A stretch of DNA of 64,000 bases from Manihot esculenta (Eukaryota; Streptophyta; Magnoliopsida; Malpighiales; Euphorbiaceae). The notes below the pieces were generated by a model that was given only the letters and a program-made list of their open reading frames with translations, was not told the origin of the DNA and searched no databases. The stretch spans positions 28,677,705 through 28,741,704 of the forward strand of contig NC_035175.2 of assembly GCF_001659605.2 (NCBI RefSeq), read 5' to 3'. This document shows positions 55,521 through 64,000 of this stretch, piece by piece; the first letter of the stretch is position 1, and every line of letters begins with the position of its first letter. The translations under genes were made by a program, and so were the position numbers.

Positions 55521-57004
55521 CATAACATCCGCCCAAAATAAGTTATGAGTTGCCACCATAAAACTGGGGTCACGTGGCTGATAAGTGGAAGACGTGGTCT
55601 TGCTATGAAAAGGGAGACTCAGATACTTTAACACTCGAACTATCATCAAGACTCATCCTCTCTTGATAGGCCAAGTCTTGGCACAAGGTTACCGTTACTA
55701 GGAATATTCCCGCTTCGCCTGTGATCGTGGGATTGCCAATCCATTAGCTGGTGATATTCATTATCGTGCAGCCAACCACATCATTGCTGTATTCTCAGAA
55801 AATGCTATATTTATCTCCATCTTCTTACAGTATAAAAGGAAAATGATCACAAAACTAAAGGTACGTTATTCTCTAACACTAAAGTTCTAAACAATTTATT
55901 TCATTCTCTCTACTTGTCAAGATACTGACTTGAGCATCGGAGTGGTTACCGTGGGCACTCCCACCATCACCTCACATTTTTTTCCTCGCAAGTTCTAGCC
56001 AATCACATCATAGTCCCATTCTGGCCACATCATCAATCTAATCTCAACTACATCATTTAGTTCCGTTGCTGGGAAGTCCATTGAATTCCCTTCATTCATT
56101 TGGATTATGACTGGTTTTCTATTCCTTCTCTCTCCTCTCACTCTCAAAATGGCCCTGCTAATGTTGCTACCAATGAGAGAGTCATCGTTTCCTTTGTCCT
56201 AGACAATCGAGAAAATATGGCCCCAATCATTAACGAAGTAGATCTTAATAATTTGAACAACGAGCAGATACTCTAGTATATCCAAAGATTGCAGGCTACT
56301 CTCGAGCAATATAAGGCCCAAGAAGAGGCGTCTAAGATGGACCTCGATAGAAGAGATGAAGCTTCTATAGATATCCCTAGGGCCCAGATAGAAACGACCA
56401 ATGTACAGCACAAAGGTAGTCCAAATCTGACGATGAATCTGATGAGGCTCTGAAAGGAGTAGACTGGAAGCTAGTACGAGCCATACAAAGATATCAAAAA
56501 GAACAAGAAGAGGATTTTAGTTTAGATGGGGTCTCACCTCTTTCGAAAGAAATACTGGCAAAAACTTTTCCTGCTAAGTTCAAGTTACACAGTTTGGATA
56601 AGTACGACGGAATGGTGGACCCCCAAAGCCATCTAGCCATCTTCAGGACGACCATGCAGCTTCAAGATGTAAATGATTTTGTGCTATGCCGAGTGTTTCC
56701 ATCGACACTCATGGGTTTGGCTCAGAAATAGTATCAACACCTAAGCCCAGGTTTAATCCAAAACTTTACACAGTTTGCTATGATATTTAAATCCAGATTT
56801 ATCACTTGCATACCTCAAAAAAATCTTTTCTCGAACCTGCAGAAGATCGGCCAAGAAGAGGGCGAGTCTTTAAGGAGTTTTATTTCCTATTTCAATGCTA
56901 AAACCATACAAGTGAAAGAATTGAATCATGAGATAGCATATGAGGCATTGCTAAATCATTTTCGTTGACCTATTAGTGATACTGAATCAAATAAATTAAT
57001 GATA
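55521..57004 (+). mobile_element. Tat-like gypsy element A: LTR, PBS and gag N-terminus
   Basis: A diverged LTR (about 55521-56052) contains gactcatcctctcttgat, a late TATA-like agtataaaagg (about 55829-55840) and the U5 phrase gacttgagcatcggagtgg, shared with element B at 62270. A PBS-like TTCCGTTGCTGGGAA follows at about 56061-56075, then leader and gag. The element breaks off at about 57004 into a reverse copia-like LTR. Lineage Tat is inferred from the LTR end phrase, the PBS style and the gag sequence. Confidence 0.7.
56440..56968 (+). pseudogene. Tat-like gag, capsid part
   Basis: Reads GVDWKLVRAIQRYQKEQ, SPLSKEILAKTFPAKFKLHSLDKYDGMVDPQSHLAIFRTTMQLQ, VLCRVFPSTLMGLAQK, a stop at about 56729 (where tryptophan normally follows), YQHLSPG, NFTQFAMIFKSRFI, EGESLRSFISYFNAK and ALLNHFR. 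This is the retrotransposon gag domain as seen in Tat-type elements. The open piece 56780-56968 is its last third. There is no zinc knuckle here; one is recognisable only in element B. Confidence 0.78.
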
Positions 57005-57049
57005 ACTCTTATCATATAACTTGGGTGTGGCCTCACTCTTCTCAGTTTC

Positions 57050-57660
57050 ACTAGTTAAGTGGGCGATGATATTTTCTTTTTCTTTAAGAGAGGCAATCCC
57101 TTCACTTCTCTCATGTTGCTTAGCATAAATCGTGGCATACCCAATTATACATGTACTTACCAACCCATTTACGGGTGTGTTAGGTATAAGTCAAAGCATA
57201 CGAGGAGTCATATAGGCATCCATAGAGATTTTCAGTCTAAGGACTTCTAGTACAAGTATAACTAGAGAGACACTTATGACTTTCAATCATGTAGCGTTCT
57301 CATAAGTGGATCGTTTCCAAATATAACATTCTTAACTTGTATTTATGTTCTCTAATTGATATTCAATATCCTATGACCCATAAAACATGATCATCTCACA
57401 GAGACCATACTAGTCTTAGTTCAATGTCACTCCCATGACAATGATTGAATAGGGAAGTTTAGAATGTTGTTCTTTAAAGTTCCAAGGTTTTACTACCAAG
57501 TGCCTCACACTTGATAACTTGAACAGACAAAACATTCAAGGATGTTTTATCAATTTAATATGCACAGTAATAAATAAAGTGATAAAATAAATGCCTCATC
57601 TTTATTTATCATAGATAAAATGTCTTTACAATGTACATGAAACTAGGGCTTATACTAACA
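57050..57660 (-). repeat. Truncated copia-like LTR
   Basis: On the minus strand it starts TGTTAGTATAAGCCCTAG at 57660 and runs about 600 bp through phrases typical of plant copia LTRs (gtaaagacattttatc, gaacataaatac, gactcctcgtatgc). The right flank is GTTAG. A GTTAA occurs at 57053-57057, which could be a decayed target duplication. The far end is not certain. The small open frame at 57059-57250 lies within it and is not a gene. Confidence 0.5.
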
Positions 57661-59719
57661 GTTAGTTATGCCTAAATTATTTTGTGATTTATAAACATAT
57701 TATTGTATATATATTTTAGATCCTATATTAAGATTTGAGAAGTATGTCGGACAAAAAAAAATTGACATTTTACATAGGTAATTGCCTTCATTATCTAAGT
57801 GACTAATGAATATGTGATAATCATCAACTCAATATTATCAAGAGTAATAATATAGAAGCTCAAAATTTATAACATTAATGTCACATTTATAAATAAATTT
57901 AATCATATGTGATTAAATTCAATAATCTGTCTTAACGCCAGATGTGAGTTTTGTAATGTGTGACTTGAAGTAGATATATGAACTCAAAGTTAAATATTTG
58001 ATGTCTGAACTATCATCTACACAATATTGAATAATATATAAGTACATGCTCCTTGAGAAGAAGAGTTAATATTGTGGTATGTGATTCATACTACATATGT
58101 GATAAATATTCAATAAGGGCAATATAAGTTTAATCTCTACTTGATATTGTGTAAAGCATTGAATATTAGAAATAATCTTCACCATGTACCATCATAACTC
58201 CAATTAGTTAGTAGAAACTTAATTTAATTTTTGTTTTCTTAGACTGCTGCCAAAGGATTATGAATGATTCGATCTAAAGGGACATTTATAGAAAACAAAT
58301 TAAATTAAGGTTAAGAGAATCATGAGATAAGGAAGGTTATTAAGTACTATCACATTTATTTGTATTTATTGACTAGTCAATTATGTTTATTTTTTAAATA
58401 ATTACATAATTATAAACACTAAATATTCAATAGAGATGGTGAGAAATATGAATGTGATAAATAATCTAGGGTACTGCATATTACATCTACTTTTAGCTCC
58501 ATTAGTCGATATACTATATCATCCTAATAGATATATAGCAAATGAGTTTTGAAAGTATGCACTAATCATACAATCTATTTATAAAGTATGAAATTTTTAG
58601 AATTTGAAATGAGAGTTGACCTATTATGTGTGAGTGAAAAATGCTGGAAATTGAAATGGATTATCCATGTGGGTCAACTCAATTCTATCAAAAGACATGT
58701 AGACGTCACCTTATGAAAAATTAAGTTCTTACGAGAAGACATATTCATATGAAGAAATATATCTTTAGACTAAATGTAGAGGGTCCCATCTTTTCAATAT
58801 AATCCTTGAACTTTATATATTTATTCTAAAGCCTAAGATTTATTTATATAAAAAAACGCTTAAAATAGGGGCAAAAAAAAGTGAAGAAGGGTAGTAATAC
58901 TTAATTTGTGAAATCTCTCAACAAACAAATTATAAAGTATTTTGGTTCTGCAAACAAAATACATATTTAGGCTATGAAATTCTAGTTCATGTTAAATACA
59001 TATGATTATATTAATAACTAGTGATACAAATTTATATATTATGCATAGACATAGATTAATATTTATATATAAAATTTCATGTGTTGGATAGTTTTATATT
59101 TTTCTTTATAAACTATATCCATTGATTGATTTGATAAAGGGAAAAAAAATCAAGATTCTAAAAAAAAAAAAAAAATCAACTTTTAAAAGTGTTTTAGTAC
59201 TAATTTAGGTTTATCTAGATATAGATGCAATTAACCATAATTTTTTTAGTTTACTTTGAAAATTTGTATATGGTCCCCCTTATTACTAATTTATTTAATT
59301 CGCTCTTGAATTAATATTTTAAATTTTTTAATAATGAATATAATCAAAACGAAATTTCTTTATAAAAACCACATACTTTTAAAATTTATAAATTATTCTA
59401 TTAATATTTTATTTTATTCAAAATTAAATTACATTTTTTAGAAATCATTTAATAACAAATAATAATATAATCATAATTTAGTTTTTTATGCACGTTACTT
59501 GTAAGTGGTCTCTTTTATTACTAATTTATTTATATTTTATTTAATTCACCCTTAAATTAAATACAATCAAATGAAATTTCTTTATAAAACCACATACTTT
59601 TAAAATTTATAAATTGTCCACATTATTTTTATTTTATTTTATTTTATTTTTTTTATTTAATTTGAAATTCAAGTTAAATTTTTAATAAATCATTTAATAA
59701 CAAATAATAATATAATTGA
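57661..59719. other. AT-rich gene-free region
   Basis: About 2 kb with no coding signal. The part from 57900 to 58500 has recurrent words (tatgtgattcatac, aatattgaataatat, tattgtggtatgtg), but no element can be delimited. It ends with a tandem duplication (59276-59717). Confidence 0.5.
59276..59717. repeat. Tandem duplication, about 235-bp period
   Basis: Two diverged copies, about 59276-59510 and 59511-59717. Both contain attactaatttattta, gaaatttctttataaaa, ccacatacttttaaaattta and atcatttaataacaaataat in the same order. The second copy abuts the LTR that starts at 59720. Confidence 0.75.
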
Positions 59720-59760
59720 TGTAACACAAAAATTGCCTAAAATAAACTATGAGCCGTTAC

Positions 59761-61899
59761 TGTAATACCCAGCTAAATTCCAACGTCGGAATTCCAATCT
59801 TTCGACGGAATCTCCATTGGAAATCGAAATCTCGAAGTTGGAATCTCTCTAGAAGGGTAAAACAAAGTTTTCTTAAAATAATTTTTTATTTTGTGTTAAA
59901 AGAAATAAAAGAGTTTTAAAGGAAAATTCTTTCAAGCAAACCCTAGGTTCGGCCGTCGCAGGACCCTCTTGTTCAACCGTTGAAGGTGGTTTATCCAGCC
60001 ACCTATAAGAAGCGTTCAGCCCGAAAATGAGAGAGCTTTCTCTCCATTTTCGGGCAGAGGTAGGTCCATGCCCTTCCTTTATTGATCTTGTTCTTTTTCT
60101 TTCAAATCTCTTAGAAAATTCATGAGTTTTCCCTCGTTTTGAAGATTTGAGTTCAAATCTAAAGTTTTAAACCTTGGAGACCTCCGGAGACCGTTTTACC
60201 TCATCTCCAAGTTGGGGTTGCCATCACCTTTAGATCTCCAAGAGGTAAGTTTAGATCTTTGCTTTTCCTATGTTTTAAATGAGTTTTAAGAAGGGGTTAA
60301 AGGTTGTTAATACATGAAATGGTTAAATCTAAAGTTTTAGGGTTTGAGTTAGGTTGATAATGAATGTTTTCTCTTGTATTGTTCTTATAGTTGCTTGTTG
60401 GGGATTAAGCTAGTTTTTATGTCTCTTATGCATGTTGAGTGAGTATGGATGTTTATGAGTAGTTGGGTGTGAGGATCAGAGTCTTAGGTGGCTTTGTGCA
60501 TAGGGCAAAATCAGGTTCTGCCTTGCTGGAGAACCCAGGTTTGGCCGCCGAACCTGCTTGTGGAGGCAACCTTTTGGCCGCCTAACCCGCCACCGAAGGT
60601 TCCAACCTTCGGATCTGTGTGGAGTTTAGGCCGCCGAACCTGCCCCTGAAAGTCCCTGACTTTCGGATCTGTGTTGAGTTTAGGCCGCTGAACCTGCCCT
60701 TGAAAGTCCTCGACTTTCGGATCTGTGAGGGACCTTTGGCCGCCAAACTTGCAGCCGAAAGTCCCCTGCTCAGCCTTCTTCTACTTGTTTTGTATGCATA
60801 CTTTGGTATGTTTTAGAGGGGTTTTTGGGGAGCTGTTTAGAGTCTTATAATAGTTATGTTTGGTCCCTCATTTGAGTTCATCTATGTAGGATCGGACCTG
60901 GGAGACCATAGAGGCCTGCAGTGAAATAACTGCCTCAGTGTTAGGCGAGCGTCAGTCAAAGGTGAGTAGAACTGAACTGATCTATTATTTTTAAAGAAAT
61001 CAAACTGTTTAAGCATGCTCATGCATCACGAATGCCATGTATATGTATTAGGTTGTTTGCATTAGAATTCACGAATATGATGCATTGCATAATTTATTAT
61101 TGATGTGGATGGATATTGGATGACCCACTAGCCCTCGAGTATGATATGTTATGACAGATATCGAAAGACCAGGGCTGCCCATTCTACGCCCCTGACACTA
61201 TGTAAGGGAAAGACCAAGGCTGCCCATTCTACGCCCCTGGCATTATGGATATGTTATATTATGTTTAAGAGGAAGTTCTGAAGAGCTCCCGTTGAGGGCC
61301 GGGCATTATTGGAATATGTAGAGGGTTACTGGTGACAAGTCCATCTTGATGTGTATTGTTTGTGTTGTGATGCATTTCATTCGATCATATGTTTATTAAA
61401 CTGTTTTTATGTTATGCTCACTAGGCTCTTGTAACTTATCCCTTTCCCTTAATCCCAGGTTTGCAGGGTCAAAGATAGCTTGGGAAAGTCGGCATAGTTG
61501 CTGGTATAGTCTAATGTAATAGTATAGCTGTGGACATGTATTGTTTAATGGATTAGAATTTTATTTTGCCCTAGCTTTTGACCTTGTAATCCTTGTTTTC
61601 ATGATCCGTATGTAAAAGTTTTATGTATAAGTTATGTTTGAACTAAGCTTGAGGCATGTGATGTTTACCATACTAGAGCATTTGATGAGGGCTCTAGTAT
61701 GGGTTTATGTTTTCAGTTTGATACATGCACAGGTCGAGCCTTGGTTCATGAAATGTTTAAGTTGTTGTTATAATGTATGATCATGTATGGGATTTTATCA
61801 GGTGTATCAAGTTTTATAGTAGGTTTGCTATAGGCTTCGGCGACCTTAAGTCGATCTGAACCCTAGCGTCAGTAGTGATCCGATTTCCAGGTCATTACA
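59761..61899 (+). mobile_element. Solo LTR, Tekay-like family (2139 bp)
   Basis: Plus-oriented, TGTAATACCCAGC to CCAGGTCATTACA, flanked by perfect GTTAC duplications (59756-59760 and 61900-61904). It is the most diverged of the five Tekay-family LTRs: many TTCGGC words have become TTTGGC or TTAGGC. Even so, the signal order is kept: TATA-like CCTATAAGAA at 60002, donor-like AAGAG/GTAAGT with GT at 60245, word field 60535-60765, acceptor-like ATGTAG ending 60889, donor-like AAAG/GTGAGT with GT at 60962, tandem units 61165-61245, acceptor-like ATCCCAG ending 61458. The 65-codon frame at 60619-60816 is repeat translation. Confidence 0.9.
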
Positions 61900-62439
61900 G
61901 TTACCATAAGACAGGGCCACATGACGAGAGTTTGATGAGCCAATGCATGGTTCCACCCGTGGAAAGGAAGACCTGAACACCGTAGCACCCAATACTTCAT
62001 CAAGACTCGCCCTCTCCTTAAAGAGGTCGAGTTTTCATATAAAGTTATTGTTAGTAGGCATAATCCACTAGATCTCTGTTACGCCTGTAATTATAGGATC
62101 CCTTATTAATTAGTTAGCACCCACCAAATTTCTAGGAAATACTGTAATTAACTCCATTTTCTTACAGTAGAAAAGCTAATGATCGTAGAGACAAATGTAC
62201 ACAATTTCTACACAATTACTCTTGAGTTTTAAACAATTTCTTACATTCGCCTTTTTCTTCAGTTTACTGATTTGAGCGTCGGAGTGGCTGCTGTAGGCGT
62301 CAACCACCTCACGTTCTCTTTCTTGCAGATTGACTAATCATAGTACAGTTTCGTTTCAACCACACCATTTGGTTTTGCTGCTGGGAGATCCATTGAATTC
62401 TCTATTCATTTGAATTAAAATCGGTCTCTTATTCCCATT

Positions 62440-63090
62440 CTTTTAAAAATAAATCTTTCTTTTCTTTTTTTCTCGAAATAACTGACAATTCACGAGCTAC
62501 TGAGGCTGCTACCAATGAGGGCTCTATTATTTCTTGCACTCCTAGTAGTGGACAAAATATACCCTCAATGGACAAATCCCAGAAGTATATGAGGCAAGAT
62601 GATGGAGTCTAGGTATTGAGAAAAGACAAGAGGACGAGTAAAAAAGCAAACCTACAAGCCGGAAAGGCAAAGATATGAAAAAGACTGTAGGAACTACCTA
62701 GTGTCTCGAGGAAGAGGTAACCGAGGTAAGTATAAGAATTACACTCAATTGAATGATTCATGGATACATATTTTAATGTATTTATTAGGAAAAATGACAA
62801 GAAAGTCAGATAGCCTCCCAAGCTCAATCCTGAGAAAGCTGGAAGGCGAGATAAGACTAAGTACTACTATTTTCACGAAGACCACGGATATACAACGGAT
62901 GAGTGCTAGCATCTGAAAGATGAGATCGAGAGGTTAATAAGAGATGGCACACTTTGAAAGTTCACCAAAAAAAATAGAGAAGATGGGAGGCTTGAGTCTA
63001 AAGTAACAACTCCCGAAACCACACCTTACAGTGAACCTGTAGAGGTTATTCATGTAATTGCAGGAGGACCAAGTGGCAACAAGGGTCTAT
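62440..63090 (+). pseudogene. Tat-like gag remnant with C-terminal zinc-knuckle-like motif
   Basis: The start resembles element A (gctgctaccaatgag in both, 62507-62520 against 56163-56177). The capsid domain found in A is missing. From about 62830 a frame reads KTKYYYFHEDHGYTTDEC, a stop, HLKDEIERLIRDGTL, the cysteine/histidine motif and helix that follow the capsid in Tat-type gag. VEVIHVIAGGPSG, the motif preceding protease, comes next. No protease follows in the window. Several stops are present. Confidence 0.68.
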
Positions 63091-63339
63091 GAAAATAGAA
63101 TGTCACAGATATTTAGCTCCTGAATCAAACCCTGAGTTTTTAAATTGGTCGAGTTACATGACCAAATCTTTAATTATTCTTAAAAAGAATATTTAGAAAT
63201 ATTGTTAATAAAACTATGATGTATTCTTTAATCTCTTTTGATATTTAAGTTAGAAATGATAGATGGATGAAAACGCGGAGACAAGAAAAGGCTACAAGGC
63301 AGATTCAGTCAGGCAGCTTAATTTGTGTATTAGTCTCGA

Positions 63340-63840
63340 TAAATAAAAGTTTTAAGGCCACAAGGCGGGTACTCCCCAGGCAAGCCACAAAGCGGGTATT
63401 CCCCAGGCGAGCCACAAGATGGATATCCTCCAGGCGAGCCATAAGATGGATATCCTCCAGGCGAGCCACAAGATAGGTATCCTTCAGGTGAGCCATAACG
63501 TGGGTATTCGCAAGCGAGCCACAAGGCAAGAATCCGCCAGACACATGACCAGGTGTTAGTCTTGATAAATAAAAGTATCAAGGCCACAAGAAGAGAATCT
63601 GCCAGGTATATGACCGAGTGTTAGTCCCGATAAATAAAAGTTTCAAGGTCACAAGGTCATTATCCGTCAAGCGAGCCACAAGGCAGGAATCTGCCAGGCA
63701 CATGACTAGGCGTTAATCCTGATAAATAAAAGTTTCAAGGTCATAAGGTAGATTTTTGCCAGGCGAGCCACAAGGCGAGAATCTGCCAAGCACATGACTA
63801 GGTGTTAGTCCCAATAAAGAAAAGTTTCAAGACATTTTTT
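63340..63840. repeat. Two-level tandem repeat block
   Basis: First part (63355-63530): about six head-to-tail monomers of about 30 bp built on gcgagccacaagatggatat and cctccag. Second part (63530-63835): a longer unit of about 90-150 bp, built from cacatgactaggtgttagtc, gataaataaaagtttcaag and a gcgagccacaaggc…ccgccag monomer, present about four times. The 69-85-codon open frames here (for example 63267-63476) only translate the repeats. Confidence 0.85.
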
Positions 63841-64000
63841 ATGCTAAGGCCATAAGGTGGATATTTTCCAAAGTCGAGGACCGGGTATTAACCCATTAAG
63901 AAAATTGACCAAGTGATTTATGTTTAATTTGGCCATTGATCAGTGAAAATACTAGACGAAGAGTTGCGGTTATGGTCAAGTACTAATCCTAATATACTTG

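Larger units (their letters stand above)
59720..64000 (+). mobile_element. Tat-like gypsy element B, runs off the window
   Basis: LTR in two parts, 59720-59760 and 61905-about 62364 (about 500 bp net), split by a solo Tekay-family LTR. Similarity to element A covers cctaaaataaactatgagcc/cccaaaataagttatgag, the tcatcaagactcgccctctcc block and the gacttgagcgtcgg-type U5. PBS-like TTGGTTTTGCTGCTGGGA is at about 62370-62387. Gag remnants follow (to about 63090) and a tandem-repeat block from 63340. The 3' half lies outside the window. Confidence 0.7.

Noticed and set aside
63267..63587. Repetitive proteins (RRATRWISSRRA and GSPGGYPSCGSPG types)
   Set aside because: They are translations of the about 30-bp tandem monomers on each strand, not genes.
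63340..63840. Possible CRISPR array, because of short repeats with variable spacers
   Set aside because: The sequence is plant DNA, the spacers are themselves repeats, and the block sits in a Tat-like retrotransposon.

Overview
This is a repeat-dominated window from a nuclear plant genome, almost certainly a dicot. There are no bacterial-type genes. The sequence is AT-rich and packed with Ty3/gypsy and Ty1/copia LTR retrotransposons in all states of decay, with MITE- and CACTA-like elements between them. The style of the long-LTR chromovirus (dense TTCGGC/GCCGAA words) reminds me of Euphorbiaceae such as cassava or rubber tree, but that is an impression and not something I can prove here.

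The only convincing cellular gene lies at the left edge: a minus-strand C-terminally encoded peptide (CEP) precursor at 1141-1410, with signal peptide, variable region and one perfect CEP hormone domain, plus a TATA box and a G-box upstream.

Layout: 2.3-3.3 kb holds copia remnants. 3302-9110 is a 5'-truncated Tekay/Del-like chromovirus on the minus strand. 9.1-21.1 kb is AT-rich, with a MITE-like repeat, a hairpin, a copia with a large internal deletion (13.4-15.4 kb) and a CACTA-like non-autonomous element containing a roughly 530-bp polypyrimidine tract. 21083-39340 is an Athila-like gypsy element (plus strand, TSD TATAT) that has lost reverse transcriptase and RNase H. Its 5' LTR was split by a complete Tekay-like element (21120-31049, minus strand, both LTRs, PBS and PPT) whose single gag-pol frame is broken only by four amber codons. 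39.3-41.6 kb is AT-rich with a second MITE-like copy. 41614-54350 is a decayed gypsy element (minus strand) that received a four-deep nest of solo LTRs: 44511-51348, within it 45193-50587, within it 45861-49875, within it 46319-48051. All four have recognisable 5-bp target-site duplications. 55.5-64.0 kb contains two Tat-like gypsy 5' halves, a truncated copia-like LTR, another solo Tekay-family LTR (59761-61899, TSD GTTAC) and a tandem-repeat block at the right end.

Nothing here works as a pathway. The reading is an insertion history. The most unusual signal is in the 2.1-2.3-kb Tekay-family LTR, present five times in the window. Each copy has GCC-box-like words just upstream of a TATA box, followed by the same order of donor, acceptor, donor and acceptor splice-like sites. 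The inverted TTCGGC words lie in the first putative intron and a tandem repeat lies in the second.
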